In this document: one piece after another, positions 17,215 to 26,319 of the stretch
Layout of the letters: each line of letters opens with the position of its first letter
How positions within the stretch are numbered: position 1 is the stretch's first letter
Assembly (NCBI GenBank): GCA_963603365.1
Contig: CAVCMI010000036.1
Span: 1-64,000, forward strand
Direction of reading: 5' to 3'
DNA length: 64,000 nucleotides
Source: F23-D06 sp963603365
GTDB lineage: Bacteria; Bacteroidota; Bacteroidia; Bacteroidales; WCHB1-69
The notes under the pieces: generated by a model
What the model saw: only the letters and a program-made list of their open reading frames with translations
The model's database searches: none
Told to the model about the DNA's origin: nothing
Position numbers and translations under genes: made by a program

Positions 17215-18855
17215 TTACATTTTTATCCTTTTGAACATACGGTTCCAGCGGATTTTTCCCTTTTCACCGAAATCCTTGTACTTGTCTATCGACAGCCACA
17301 CCAGCGAAGCCTTGCCCACGATATGGTCTTCCGGCATAAATCCCCAGAAACGGGAGTCTGCGGAATTGTGGCGGTTGTCGCCCATCATGAAATAGTAGTT
17401 CATCTTGAACGTATAGGATGCTGCGGGGCTGCCGTTTATGTATACTTTCCCGTCATTCACGGCAAGCGTGTTGTTTTCGTACTGTCTGATAATCTTGTCG
17501 TACAGCACAACATTCTGCGTGTCAAGTTTCACCGTCATCCCTTTGTACGGGATCACGATCGGGCCGAAGTTGTCTTTGTTCCAAGCATAGGCGGGCGAAT
17601 GGGGGAAGATGGCGGGGTCATAAGCATCCGGTTTGTCTTCAATAAGCTGAAGAGAGAAGCCCATTTTGGCAAGTCGGCTGCACTGTTCTTCGGTAAGGCG
17701 CAGCACATACACGTTAGGAGCCGCTTTCTGCATGTCTTCCTCATTGACATTAAGTTCTTTGCGCTTTTTCAGTGAAAGCTGCATGCCCGACGGATGCGAC
17801 ACGAAATAAGAGTACTGGAGACGTATGGGATTGTGGGCTGGCTTTCCGTTGATATAGACTTGCCGGCCGATGACAGCGAGTTCGTCGCCGGCAATGCCGA
17901 CACATCGTTTCACATAATTCTCTCTTTTGTCAACCGGGTGAGTTATCACCTTGTACTCTTTCCACACAGCCTCGCGTCCCTTGCCCGGATAGTAATTGCC
18001 GCCATATTTCCGCAGCATCTCAGCTATAGTCTCGGGCGAATAACGGTAATAGACATTCTCTTTGTCCGCACGGGAAGCTTGCGGGTCAAGCATCGCTTCA
18101 AACTCGCGCACAATAGCATAATAGCTTTCCGCCTGCCGTTCTTGCACCACCGTGTCGCCATCGGGATAATTGAAGACTACCACATCATTGTTGCGGATCG
18201 GTCGCAGTGGCTTGGAGCGCAAATAGGGCAGTTTCACGATTTCCGTATAAGACTTGGCTGACTGTGTAAGCGGCATTCTGTTGTGAACAAAAGGCACGGC
18301 CACAGGCGTGTTAGGCATCCGCACGCCGTATGAAAGCTTGCTTACCGACAGGAAGTCGCCTACCATCAAAGAACTTTCCATCGATGATGTCGGGATCTTG
18401 TACAGTTCAAACCAGCAGCAGCGGATAATGTAGGCGGCGGCCACGGCAAAGATCAGCGCATCGCCCCAGGAGCGCGCACTGCTCTTCTTGAACTTCGGCA
18501 ACTCGCTCCGGCGGGTGTACCGCTCCCTTTTCGACCATCCCAGATAGGGCAGATAGAACGGGAAAAACAACGTGCCCAATATCAGCGGCCCATATCCGAA
18601 CTTCCGGAACTGGTGAATGGTCTCCCAAATTATATAGAAGAACATGAAAATGCCGATATAAGGAATCAGAAAGAGCAGAAACCACCACCATTGGCGTTCT
18701 ATGACCTTGCTGATCCATAGCCAGACATTATAGAGGGGTATCACCGACTTCCACGGCGCAATTCCGGCTTTCTTGAAGATGCCCCATAAACCGATTTGCC
18801 AGCCGACAAGCATGATCAGCAGAATGGTAATGAGTATGGGTGTTGAAATATACAT
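17215..18855 (-). CDS. lepB: Signal peptidase I with N-terminal membrane domain
   Basis: The enzyme removes signal peptides from exported proteins. The peptidase part has the nucleophile Ser158 in IPTSSME, the general-base Lys in YVKRCVGIAGDEL and the late motif MMGDNRHNSADSRFWGF. Residues 1-110 form extra membrane segments resembling DUF5684, typical of Bacteroidetes LepB. A roughly 200-residue insert separates the Ser and Lys blocks, giving 546 residues compared with about 320 in E. coli. It is 39 bases downstream of dapB and probably cotranscribed. Confidence 0.94.
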   Translation of the reverse strand: MYISTPILITILLIMLVGWQIGLWGIFKKAGIAPWKSVIPLYNVWLWISKVIERQWWWFLLFLIPYIGIFMFFYIIWETIHQFRKFGYGPLILGTLFFPFYLPYLGWSKRERYTRRSELPKFKKSSARSWGDALIFAVAAAYIIRCCWFELYKIPTSSMESSLMVGDFLSVSKLSYGVRMPNTPVAVPFVHNRMPLTQSAKSYTEIVKLPYLRSKPLRPIRNNDVVVFNYPDGDTVVQERQAESYYAIVREFEAMLDPQASRADKENVYYRYSPETIAEMLRKYGGNYYPGKGREAVWKEYKVITHPVDKRENYVKRCVGIAGDELAVIGRQVYINGKPAHNPIRLQYSYFVSHPSGMQLSLKKRKELNVNEEDMQKAAPNVYVLRLTEEQCSRLAKMGFSLQLIEDKPDAYDPAIFPHSPAYAWNKDNFGPIVIPYKGMTVKLDTQNVVLYDKIIRQYENNTLAVNDGKVYINGSPAASYTFKMNYYFMMGDNRHNSADSRFWGFMPEDHIVGKASLVWLSIDKYKDFGEKGKIRWNRMFKRIKM

Positions 18856-18894
18856 TGAAAAGGTATTTTTCGGTTGATGATATGCTTTGTGGTA

Positions 18895-19623
18895 CTATTT
18901 GTCGAGTTCAAAGACGATGTCCTGGAAATCGTGGATGCCGGGATGCCCAGGCAGCCAGCAGGCGGCCTTGACCGCGCCCTCGGCGAACCCTTTACGGCTG
19001 TGGGCCTCATGGACAATCCGTATGTCGTCAACATCAGACTTCCAGCTGACCATATGCGTGCCCGGCACGGTGCCGACACGGTGTGAAACAACAGGGAGGA
19101 ACTCCTCACAAGCGGCCTGTTCAGCAGGTTTCCAACCGTCGAGGCGGTCAACCGCCCTCACAATGTCGGCAGCCAGACGAATGGCCGTGCCGCTTGGAGC
19201 GTCTTTCTTCATAGCGTGGTGGGTCTCCTCAACTTCAGCGCAGTACTGCGGCTGGTCATTCATGAACGAAGCCAGGAAACGGTTCAGTTGCATAAAAAGG
19301 TTGGCGCCGATGCTGAAATTTGAGCCATAGACCAGCGAACCATCACATTGTCCGCAGCGGGCTTTCACCTCCTCCATACGCGGAAGCCATCCTGTAGTGC
19401 CCACTACAATAGGCACGTGGTTGTCGAAAGCACGGAACATATTATGCACCGCCGCCGAAGGCACGGAGAAGTCGATGGCCGCATCGGCTGCCCTGAACTG
19501 CGCCAAACGTTCGTTCCACTCCTCGTCGTTGTCGATGACCGTCACAATGTCGTGATTTTGCCGGCGCAGTATCTCTTCCACCTGCCGACCCATCTTTCCG
19601 TAACCTAATATTGCTATTTTCAT
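18895..19623 (-). CDS. dapB: 4-hydroxy-tetrahydrodipicolinate reductase
   Basis: DapB reduces hydroxytetrahydrodipicolinate with NAD(P)H in the lysine and meso-diaminopimelate pathway. The 242-residue protein has the nucleotide-binding start ILGYGKMGRQV and the active-site block EVEETHHAMKKDAPSGTA, a variant of the usual E-x-H-H-x2-K-x-DAPSGTA. It begins 4 bases after the DUF5683 gene and precedes lepB, an order seen widely in Bacteroidales. Confidence 0.95.
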   Translation of the reverse strand: MKIAILGYGKMGRQVEEILRRQNHDIVTVIDNDEEWNERLAQFRAADAAIDFSVPSAAVHNMFRAFDNHVPIVVGTTGWLPRMEEVKARCGQCDGSLVYGSNFSIGANLFMQLNRFLASFMNDQPQYCAEVEETHHAMKKDAPSGTAIRLAADIVRAVDRLDGWKPAEQAACEEFLPVVSHRVGTVPGTHMVSWKSDVDDIRIVHEAHSRKGFAEGAVKAACWLPGHPGIHDFQDIVFELDK

Positions 19624-19627
19624 ATTC

Positions 19628-20221
19628 CTACCAATTAAAACTCAGGCTTACGCCGTATGCGGGCAATGAAGAGCGGGCCAGCTGGTTGTTCATCAATGCC
19701 GGTGACACCCTCAGCGACAAGTCGTCTGATATGTTGAAGTCATACAGGTGAGCATCCACCACCGCATCAATCATGTTCAAAACATACAGGATAGCGGTAA
19801 CCCCGATAGAGATCTCCATATAGCGCAGGTATTGGTTTTTCTGCTTTATCAGGTTCTCGTCAGGGATGCTGGCCAAGTCAGGGTTGAGGACGGAGACAGC
19901 TCCGTTTTTCCTGTTCTTGTACTCGTTGCGGTATGCGGACATTTCGCGGCCGGTATAATAAATACAATAAGCAGAAGCGCCGAGACATGCATAAACGATC
20001 GGCACCTTCCAGTATTTCTTGTTATATACCTGCCCTCCGCCCGGAATGATGGAGAGCAGCATGGCGACGGTAGGGCTGTGGCTGCTTGTCTTCACGGAAT
20101 CCTTTTTAACAACCATATTAACCATATCGCCGGGCATTGCTGCACAAGACACTTCAGACACTGCCGGAAAAGCCGGCAGCACAAGGAAAAGCGTCAAGAC
20201 ACATAGTTTGAAATAGTGCAT
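19628..20221 (-). CDS. DUF5683 domain membrane protein
   Basis: The 197-residue protein has a signal peptide and then SIIPGGGQVYNKKYWKVP, the hallmark of the DUF5683 family found beside parB in Bacteroidetes. One or two membrane segments follow (about 65-85 and 130-150). The role is unknown. The frame extends to a TTG at 20263, but the ATG at 20221 gives a proper signal peptide. It lies 42 bases after parB and 4 before dapB. Confidence 0.85.
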   Translation of the reverse strand: MHYFKLCVLTLFLVLPAFPAVSEVSCAAMPGDMVNMVVKKDSVKTSSHSPTVAMLLSIIPGGGQVYNKKYWKVPIVYACLGASAYCIYYTGREMSAYRNEYKNRKNGAVSVLNPDLASIPDENLIKQKNQYLRYMEISIGVTAILYVLNMIDAVVDAHLYDFNISDDLSLRVSPALMNNQLARSSLPAYGVSLSFNW

Positions 20222-20263
20222 AGCAGTCGGATTAACAGAACATTTAACGTTCTGACCGTTCAA

Positions 20264-21148
20264 TTATTGCAGCAGGCCGATGATTCTACGCAAGTCGTCG
20301 TCTGACTTGAAAGGGATCGACAACGTGCCTTTCCCGGAGATGTCCTTCCGGATGTTGACCTTGGCATTCAGTTTTTTGGAAAAATCTGTCTGGAAAGAGC
20401 GGACCTCGTCAGAAAGGGTGATCTTGACTTTTGTTTTCGGAGTTTTCAGTTCAGAAAGACGTTTCTTGACGAGCGTTTCCGTTTGGCGCACGGAGAGTTT
20501 GTCGTTGACGACCTGCCTGATGATCTTGCTTTGCAGTTCTTCGTCTTCCACGGCCACAATAGCGCGGGCGTGTCCCATTGAGACCAGGTTGTCTCTGACA
20601 GCGACCTGTGCTTCGGATGAAAGTTTGAGCAGGCGCAGATAATTGGACACCGTGCTTCGGTCTTTGCCCACCTTTTCGCTGATTTCTTCCTGTGACAGTC
20701 CGCATTCGTCCATCAGCAACTGGAAACTCACAGCCACCTCGATAGCGTTGAGGTCTGAACGTTGCAGGTTCTCCACCAGCGACATCTGCGCGGTATGCAT
20801 ATCATCGGCGGTACGCACATAGGCGGCGATTTCGGGAAGCCCGAGCAGTTTGGATGCACGAAGACGCCGCTCTCCGGAAATCAGCTGGTATTTGCCGTTC
20901 TCTATAGGACGTACCGTAATCGGCTGAATCAGACCGTCTTCTTTTATCGACTGTGCCAGTTCCTGCAACTCTTTCTCGTCAAAGTGCTTTCGTGGCTGAA
21001 ACGGGTTCAATTCAATAGAATCTATCTTGATCAGGCTGTTGTTGCCTGCGGAAACATGGCTTTTAGGGTTGTTGATGGCTGATATGTCCATTGTGCCGAG
21101 AATGGCGCCCAGCCCTTTTCCTAAAGAGGGTTTGTCGTTTTTTGTCAT
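20264..21148 (-). CDS. parB: Chromosome partitioning protein ParB
   Basis: ParB binds parS sites and spreads as a CTP-dependent clamp to load SMC and direct origin segregation. The 294 residues contain the CTP-binding motif SGERRLRASKLLGL, the helix-turn-helix EKVGKDRSTVSNYLRLLKL and a C-terminal dimerisation part. It lies 18 bases downstream of parA. I saw no parS-like 16-base palindrome nearby. Confidence 0.96.
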   Translation of the reverse strand: MTKNDKPSLGKGLGAILGTMDISAINNPKSHVSAGNNSLIKIDSIELNPFQPRKHFDEKELQELAQSIKEDGLIQPITVRPIENGKYQLISGERRLRASKLLGLPEIAAYVRTADDMHTAQMSLVENLQRSDLNAIEVAVSFQLLMDECGLSQEEISEKVGKDRSTVSNYLRLLKLSSEAQVAVRDNLVSMGHARAIVAVEDEELQSKIIRQVVNDKLSVRQTETLVKKRLSELKTPKTKVKITLSDEVRSFQTDFSKKLNAKVNIRKDISGKGTLSIPFKSDDDLRRIIGLLQ

Positions 21149-21166
21149 AATGCTTTCACCTTATAT

Positions 21167-21940
21167 TTAAATCGTATAACCATTCTTCATCAGAAACTCC
21201 TTGGCCAGGTTCAAGTAGTTGGTATGTCCTCGCGACTGCACGTCATAAAGCACTATGGGCTTCCCGAAGCTCGGGGCCTCGCTGAGGCGGACATTACGCG
21301 AAATGACCGTATCGAACACCAAGTCGCGGCAATGAAGCCTCACGTCTTCCACCACTGCATTCGAGGATTTGTAGCGGGAGGTGTACATCGTAAGCAATAT
21401 GCCTTCGATGTTCAAGTCTGTGTTCATGTTCGACTGTATCAGATTGATGGTATTGAGCAGTTTGCCAAGACCTTCGAGGGCGAAATACTCGCACTGCACG
21501 GGTATGAGCACAGAATCGGCAGCAACCAACGAGTTCACCGTGATAAGGCCCAACGAGGGGGCACAGTCAATGAAAATAAAATCGTAGTCATTCTTGAGGG
21601 CATAAATGGCATCCTTCATCCTGTATTCCCGCCGGTCGAACGAAATCATCTCAATTTCGGCGCCGACCAGGTCCACGGTGGCCGGCAACAGGTCCATGTT
21701 CGGGACGGTTGTAGAGACGATCGTCTCCTGCACCATTTTGTTGCCGATCATACAGTCGTAAATGCTGCACGCGTTCTCGTCGGGCTCGTACCCCACCCCA
21801 CTGGAAGCATTGGCCTGCGGGTCTGCGTCTATCAGCAGGATCTTGAAATCCAATACCGCAAGCGAAGCAGCAAGGTTGACGGCGGTAGTCGTTTTCCCCA
21901 CGCCGCCTTTTTGGTTCACGATTGCTACGATCTTGCCCAT
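21167..21940 (-). CDS. parA: Chromosome partitioning ATPase ParA
   Basis: A Walker-type ATPase of 257 residues that positions the origin with ParB. The deviant Walker A is NQKGGVGKTTT and the Walker A' is LLIDADPQAN. No N-terminal DNA-binding extension is present, so this is the chromosomal (Soj) form. Its ATG shares one base with the stop of the upstream PUR-domain gene (TAATG), which suggests translational coupling. Confidence 0.97.
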   Translation of the reverse strand: MGKIVAIVNQKGGVGKTTTAVNLAASLAVLDFKILLIDADPQANASSGVGYEPDENACSIYDCMIGNKMVQETIVSTTVPNMDLLPATVDLVGAEIEMISFDRREYRMKDAIYALKNDYDFIFIDCAPSLGLITVNSLVAADSVLIPVQCEYFALEGLGKLLNTINLIQSNMNTDLNIEGILLTMYTSRYKSSNAVVEDVRLHCRDLVFDTVISRNVRLSEAPSFGKPIVLYDVQSRGHTNYLNLAKEFLMKNGYTI

Positions 21941-22281
21941 TATATGTTCAGGTCTAAATCGTCAAAGTCAACATCAATGTTATGTCCCGGCGTATCCTCA
22001 ATCTCCGGATTGAACATGTTGTCCTCGGGGACTTTCCCGGTATTGATGAAATCAATCACGCCGTTCAGGGCATTCTGGAACTTCTCGAAATCCTCCTTGT
22101 AAAGGAAAACCTTGTGTTTCTCGTAAAAGAAAGTGTCCGTGTCCTGGTTGTACTTGCGCTTGCTTTCCGTAATGGTCAAGTAAAGCTCGTCAGTCCTCGT
22201 GCTTTTCACGTCGAAGAAATAGGTTCTTTTCCCTGCCTTTATCGAACGTGATAAAACTTCATTCTTGTCTTGATTTTCCAT
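21940..22281 (-). CDS. PUR-domain (DUF3276) nucleic-acid-binding protein
   Basis: The 113-residue protein contains the PUR-like stretch RSIKAGKRTYFFDVKSTRTDE and an acidic C-terminus (DVDFDDLDLNI). The family binds single-stranded DNA or RNA in Bacteroidetes and spirochaetes. It lies between yidC (26-base gap) and parA (stop and start overlap by one base), so it belongs to the parAB transcript. Confidence 0.85.
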   Translation of the reverse strand: MENQDKNEVLSRSIKAGKRTYFFDVKSTRTDELYLTITESKRKYNQDTDTFFYEKHKVFLYKEDFEKFQNALNGVIDFINTGKVPEDNMFNPEIEDTPGHNIDVDFDDLDLNI

Positions 22282-22307
22282 CGCTTATTATTTTAAGTTC
22301 TAAGTCT

Positions 22308-24242
22308 TTATTTTTTCTGGTTCTTCTGTTGTCCTTTGAGCATCTGAGCCTGTTGTTTCTGCAATGCCTCCATCTTGAGTTGCCAACGTGACTTCTTGAC
22401 GGGCTTTTTCATATTGGCCTGCATCTTGGCGCGCAGTTTGTTCTCGTTGACCGCCATCCGGAAGATGAACATCTGGGCAAATGTGAAAAGGTTGAAGAGC
22501 AAATAGTAATAGGTCAATGCCGAAGAGAAGTTGTTGAACATGAACAGGAACATCACAGGCATCATATACATCATTATGTTCATCATACGCTGCTGGTCCT
22601 TGTTGCCCTGCGTGGTATTCATCAGTTTGTTGTTAAGCCAAGTATAGACTAAAGTGGCAATTGTCATCAGTATGGTGAAAAGGCTCATGTGGTCGCCGTA
22701 AAGCGGGATATGGCGGCCGAAGTCCCAGATGGAATCGTATGTGGAGAGGTCTTCGGCCCAAAGGAACGACTTCTGCCGCAGTTCGTATGCCGAAGGGAAG
22801 AAACGGTACATGGCGATGAGGATCGGCATCTGCAGGAGCATGGGGAGGCATCCGCCGGCGGGCTTCACGCCCGCGCTCCGGTACAGGGTCATCGTGGCCT
22901 GCTGTTTCTTCATCATGTCATCGTCTTTAGGGTAACGTGCGTTGATGGCCTCGATTTCAGGCTTGAGCGCGCGCATTTTTGCCGAAGACATATAGGTCTT
23001 GTAACTTACCGGCAGCAACACTACCTTCAGGATGATGGTCAAGACAAGGATGATGAGACCGTAACTGAGACCGTATGCCTCCAGCCAGTTGAAGACCGGA
23101 ATGATGGCGAAACGGTTAACCCAATGCAGCAGGAAGAATCCCCAGCCGAGCGGCACCTGACGCTCCAGCTTGAGCCCGTATCCCTTGAGTTGTTTGTACT
23201 GGTTGGGGCCAAGATAGACCGACATGCCGAAATCGCCGGTGTTAAGGTCCTCGACATTGAAGTCGAGTTCGGCAGAACAGCTTTTGAGCACTGAGGTTTC
23301 AGACTTGTCGGGCAATGACACAGACAGCGTGCCGGACTGGAACGGCTGGTCTTCCACAATCAGGCAAGTCGTGAAGAACTGCTGCTTGAACGAGACCCAT
23401 TTGAGCGGGGAGGTGAACTCTTTGCGGTCGTCCTTGCGTTCATCGAGGTGGTCCACATCGTCCATATTGTCCATATAATAGACGGAAGTGATGTTCTTCT
23501 CGTTCTCGTAGTTCTTCTCCACCAGACGCGGACGGGCATTCCATTCCAGCGTATATGTGTTCTTGTTCGGATAGAGGTACTCTTCCATATTGACGAAGCG
23601 CAGTTTGAAGCCGAAACGGTATTCATCTGCATCGAACGTATAAAGATATTCGATATAGGAGGCGTTGTCGAGCATTCCGCACTCTACGGAATCTCCTTTA
23701 TAGTTGGGGTAAAGGCGCAGCGATAGCGACTTTTGGCCCTCTTTCACGGAGAGTGTGTCCTGCACGTCAGACAGGAACCAGCAGTCGCGGGTGTTCACTT
23801 CGGCCTGGTCATAGAGCATCAGCCCGATACTCATCATGTCGGTGCCGCCCTCAAAAAGCTCGAGCATCTGTTTGGCCGAGTCTTTGGGGGTATAGCGGTA
23901 AATGTCCTTAAGGTAAGCGTTTTTCAGATAGCCGCCTTTCTTGCTGAACACATAGATGGCCTTGTTTGTTTCCACGACATAATCGCTGGTGGAGGCCACC
24001 TGCGGGTTTGAGAAGACCTGTGCGGGCGAGAGTTTCTTGTCTGCCGCAACGGCAGCGGCGGTGTCAGGCGTAGAAGCTGACAATGAGAGGTCAACCGTGT
24101 CTTCCGGATGCTGCTCCGCCTCCATTGCCCTCGCAGCGGCCTGCTCTTCTGCAAGTTTTTTGTTCTTGTTGGTCTGATAGAAGCTGAAGCCTATGAACAG
24201 TCCAAAAATCAAAAGCAACCCAATAACTGTATTCTTATCCAT
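22308..24242 (-). CDS. yidC: Membrane protein insertase YidC
   Basis: YidC inserts and folds inner-membrane proteins. The 644 residues have an N-terminal anchor (TVIGLLLIFGLFIGFSF), a long periplasmic domain (about 60-355) and the five-helix core with ALKPEIEAINARYPKDD and GVKPAGGCLPMLLQMPI. A basic C-terminal tail resembles ribosome-binding tails. A -7 element lies at 24264-24271, only 21 bases upstream. It could lead the whole yidC-PUR-parA-parB-DUF5683-dapB-lepB run. Confidence 0.96.
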   Translation of the reverse strand: MDKNTVIGLLLIFGLFIGFSFYQTNKNKKLAEEQAAARAMEAEQHPEDTVDLSLSASTPDTAAAVAADKKLSPAQVFSNPQVASTSDYVVETNKAIYVFSKKGGYLKNAYLKDIYRYTPKDSAKQMLELFEGGTDMMSIGLMLYDQAEVNTRDCWFLSDVQDTLSVKEGQKSLSLRLYPNYKGDSVECGMLDNASYIEYLYTFDADEYRFGFKLRFVNMEEYLYPNKNTYTLEWNARPRLVEKNYENEKNITSVYYMDNMDDVDHLDERKDDRKEFTSPLKWVSFKQQFFTTCLIVEDQPFQSGTLSVSLPDKSETSVLKSCSAELDFNVEDLNTGDFGMSVYLGPNQYKQLKGYGLKLERQVPLGWGFFLLHWVNRFAIIPVFNWLEAYGLSYGLIILVLTIILKVVLLPVSYKTYMSSAKMRALKPEIEAINARYPKDDDMMKKQQATMTLYRSAGVKPAGGCLPMLLQMPILIAMYRFFPSAYELRQKSFLWAEDLSTYDSIWDFGRHIPLYGDHMSLFTILMTIATLVYTWLNNKLMNTTQGNKDQQRMMNIMMYMMPVMFLFMFNNFSSALTYYYLLFNLFTFAQMFIFRMAVNENKLRAKMQANMKKPVKKSRWQLKMEALQKQQAQMLKGQQKNQKK

Positions 24243-24263
24243 TTTTGATTTTTAAATTGGCGG

Positions 24264-24271
24264 CAAAGATA
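24264..24271 (-). promoter_or_regulatory. -7 promoter element for yidC
   Basis: The minus strand reads TATCTTTG then CCGCC, 21 bases before the yidC ATG, in the 40-base gap after the TPR gene. Confidence 0.7.
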
Positions 24272-24282
24272 CAAAAAAAACA

Positions 24283-25668
24283 TTACCTCTGACCGGCCTT
24301 TTTCCGGTACACAGCAGCGGCCTGCTCGTCACCCATTTGGTGATAGGCTTCGCCTAATGCTTTATATATGGCCGATTTATCGTTGTTCAAAAAAGCACAT
24401 GACAAAGCCTGCTTCAGGTATTCCTCCGCCCTGTCGGGTTCATTGACTTCCAGATAGGCTTTCCCAAGGCTATAGAGCACCTTGCTGTTCTGCGGGAAGA
24501 GTTCTTGGATTTCCTGTTCATGATTGAGCAGGTTCTTCCATTGGTGTAAGGAGTCTAACACGAAGAAATAGTCTGACCAGACGGAAAATGCAGTGTTGTC
24601 GTACTGCAGTGCTTTCTCATACAGTGGCAGGGCGTCCGCAAAGTTGCGGCGGATAAAGCAGATGCGGGCCTTGCACAGATAACCTTCTGAGAAAACAGGA
24701 TTAACCCGTATCAGCACATCGGCAAGCTCCTCTGCTCGAGACACCTCCTCATCAGAGGCATCGGGTTTTGCGGCAGATGCCATAAACAATCGGATGCTCT
24801 GCTTTTTCACGTCCGTGTCCACATCAGGGTTTTCAAACACTTTCTTTAGTGCTGCCATCATCTTGTCGGGCTGGTTCTGTTTTTCCCAATAGGCGGAAAG
24901 AACAAGGTTCAGTTCCGGGTCGTCCGGCGTGAGTTCCTGTGCCTTTGCAAAGTAAGGATAGGCCTTGTCCAACATGTCATTGCTTTGGTAGATGAAGCCG
25001 GCTTTCACATAGAACTCGGCGTTATGGGGATAGCGCTTTATGAGTTTTTCGTACTCGTTCACCGCCTCATTCACCTTGTTCATATAGAGCCACAGCGATG
25101 CCTTCACGCGGGTGAGTTCGTCATTGCTGCCCATGATCTTCTCCATCCGGTCGTAGGTCTTAATGGTCTTTTCAGTTTTGTTCAGGCTCATGTAACATTC
25201 TGCCAGTGCGTAGAGGTAGTACTCGTTGTTGTCTTTCTCTTTGCATACCTGTTCCCACAGTTTAGCAGCGTAGGCATAGTCTTCGGTCAACGCATAGAGT
25301 TTGGCCATTTCAATCTTATACCACACATTGTTCTTGTCGATCTTGATCGCTTTCTGCAGCGCATTGATGGCGTCAGCATACTCTTTGCGGTCTTTGTCGA
25401 TTTTGGCGAGCATAAACCAGGCGGCGTCATGGTTGGGGTTGTCGAGCAAAATGCCGTTGAACACGCTGAGGGCTTCAGACGTGTTGCCGGTATAATAGGC
25501 TTTGAGGCCCTCGGTGAACTTGACGGAGAGTTTGCGTGCGCTGACGGCAGATTCGGAAGTCTCGGCCACGTTGCGTGTCTTCTTGGTGTTCTGTGCTGTG
25601 GTTGGCAGGGGCAACGAGGCGGCAAAGGCAATCATTGCCAGGAGGGAAAGCCTTTTCATCGTATTCAT
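24283..25668 (-). CDS. Secreted tetratricopeptide-repeat protein
   Basis: The 461-residue protein has a signal peptide (residues 5-25, ending near TTA-QN) followed by about ten TPR-like repeats, for example AWFMLAKIDKDRKEYADAINALQKA and the C-terminal KALGEAYHQMGDEQAAAVYRKKAG. It is probably a periplasmic or outer-membrane scaffold; partners are unknown. It starts one base after the dut stop and is surely cotranscribed with dut. TPR genes often sit next to dut in Bacteroidales. Confidence 0.85.
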   Translation of the reverse strand: MNTMKRLSLLAMIAFAASLPLPTTAQNTKKTRNVAETSESAVSARKLSVKFTEGLKAYYTGNTSEALSVFNGILLDNPNHDAAWFMLAKIDKDRKEYADAINALQKAIKIDKNNVWYKIEMAKLYALTEDYAYAAKLWEQVCKEKDNNEYYLYALAECYMSLNKTEKTIKTYDRMEKIMGSNDELTRVKASLWLYMNKVNEAVNEYEKLIKRYPHNAEFYVKAGFIYQSNDMLDKAYPYFAKAQELTPDDPELNLVLSAYWEKQNQPDKMMAALKKVFENPDVDTDVKKQSIRLFMASAAKPDASDEEVSRAEELADVLIRVNPVFSEGYLCKARICFIRRNFADALPLYEKALQYDNTAFSVWSDYFFVLDSLHQWKNLLNHEQEIQELFPQNSKVLYSLGKAYLEVNEPDRAEEYLKQALSCAFLNNDKSAIYKALGEAYHQMGDEQAAAVYRKKAGQR

Positions 25669-25669
25669 G

Positions 25670-26122
25670 TCATTTAGTTCCGCTATGGCCGAAGCCGCCG
25701 GCGCCGCGTTCCGTATCCGACAGGTCTTCGAGGCTATGTACCGCTACCGGCTGCACCTGCACAATGGGCGAGACCACCATCTGGGCAATGCGTTCCCCAT
25801 GCCGGATCTCAAACGGCTCTTGCGACAAGTTGACGAGCAGCACCTTAAGCTCTCCCCGGTAGTCAGGGTCAACGGTGCCGGGGCTGTTGAGCACCGTAAT
25901 GCCGTGTTTGAGGGCGAGTCCGCTGCGGGGCCGCACCTGCGCTTCGCAATGTGGCGGCAATTCAATGTAGAGGCCGGTGGGCACCAAAACACGTTCGCCG
26001 GGACGCAGCACCAGGTTTTCTGACAGGTTCGCCCTCAGGTCCATGCCTGCCGCCTGCTCCGATTCGTAAGCAGGAAGGTCGTTTCCGGAGGCGTTATAGA
26101 CTTTGCAAGTGTATTGTTCCAT
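25670..26122 (-). CDS. dut: dUTP diphosphatase
   Basis: The trimeric enzyme hydrolyses dUTP to dUMP and keeps uracil out of DNA. The 150 residues carry all five motifs: AAGMDLRA, RPRSGLALKHG, GTVDPDYRGEL, ERIAQMVV and the C-terminal RGAGGFGHSGT. I chose the ATG at 26122 (MEQYTCKV) because the -7 element at 26141-26148 lies just upstream; the frame extends to 26179 without family support. Confidence 0.96.
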   Translation of the reverse strand: MEQYTCKVYNASGNDLPAYESEQAAGMDLRANLSENLVLRPGERVLVPTGLYIELPPHCEAQVRPRSGLALKHGITVLNSPGTVDPDYRGELKVLLVNLSQEPFEIRHGERIAQMVVSPIVQVQPVAVHSLEDLSDTERGAGGFGHSGTK

Positions 26123-26140
26123 ATCTTCAAAAAAAACGTG

Positions 26141-26148
26141 CAAACATA
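26141..26148 (-). promoter_or_regulatory. -7 promoter element for dut
   Basis: The minus strand reads TATGTTTG then CACG, 18 bases before the dut ATG at 26122. It sets the start choice and implies a very short leader. Confidence 0.6.
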
Positions 26149-26319
26149 CACAAAATTCAGGTATGGCGCAATGTTGCATTGATGGTTTTGGAGAAAAAAG
26201 AACTCACGTTCATATTCTACATTAGCCACTGGTAAACCACCCGGGAAACAATTGTATCTTCTTGTTTCAAGGCACCGCAGGGGATGGTCTGCATTCTGCA
26301 CAGCCTGACCTGCGCATTT

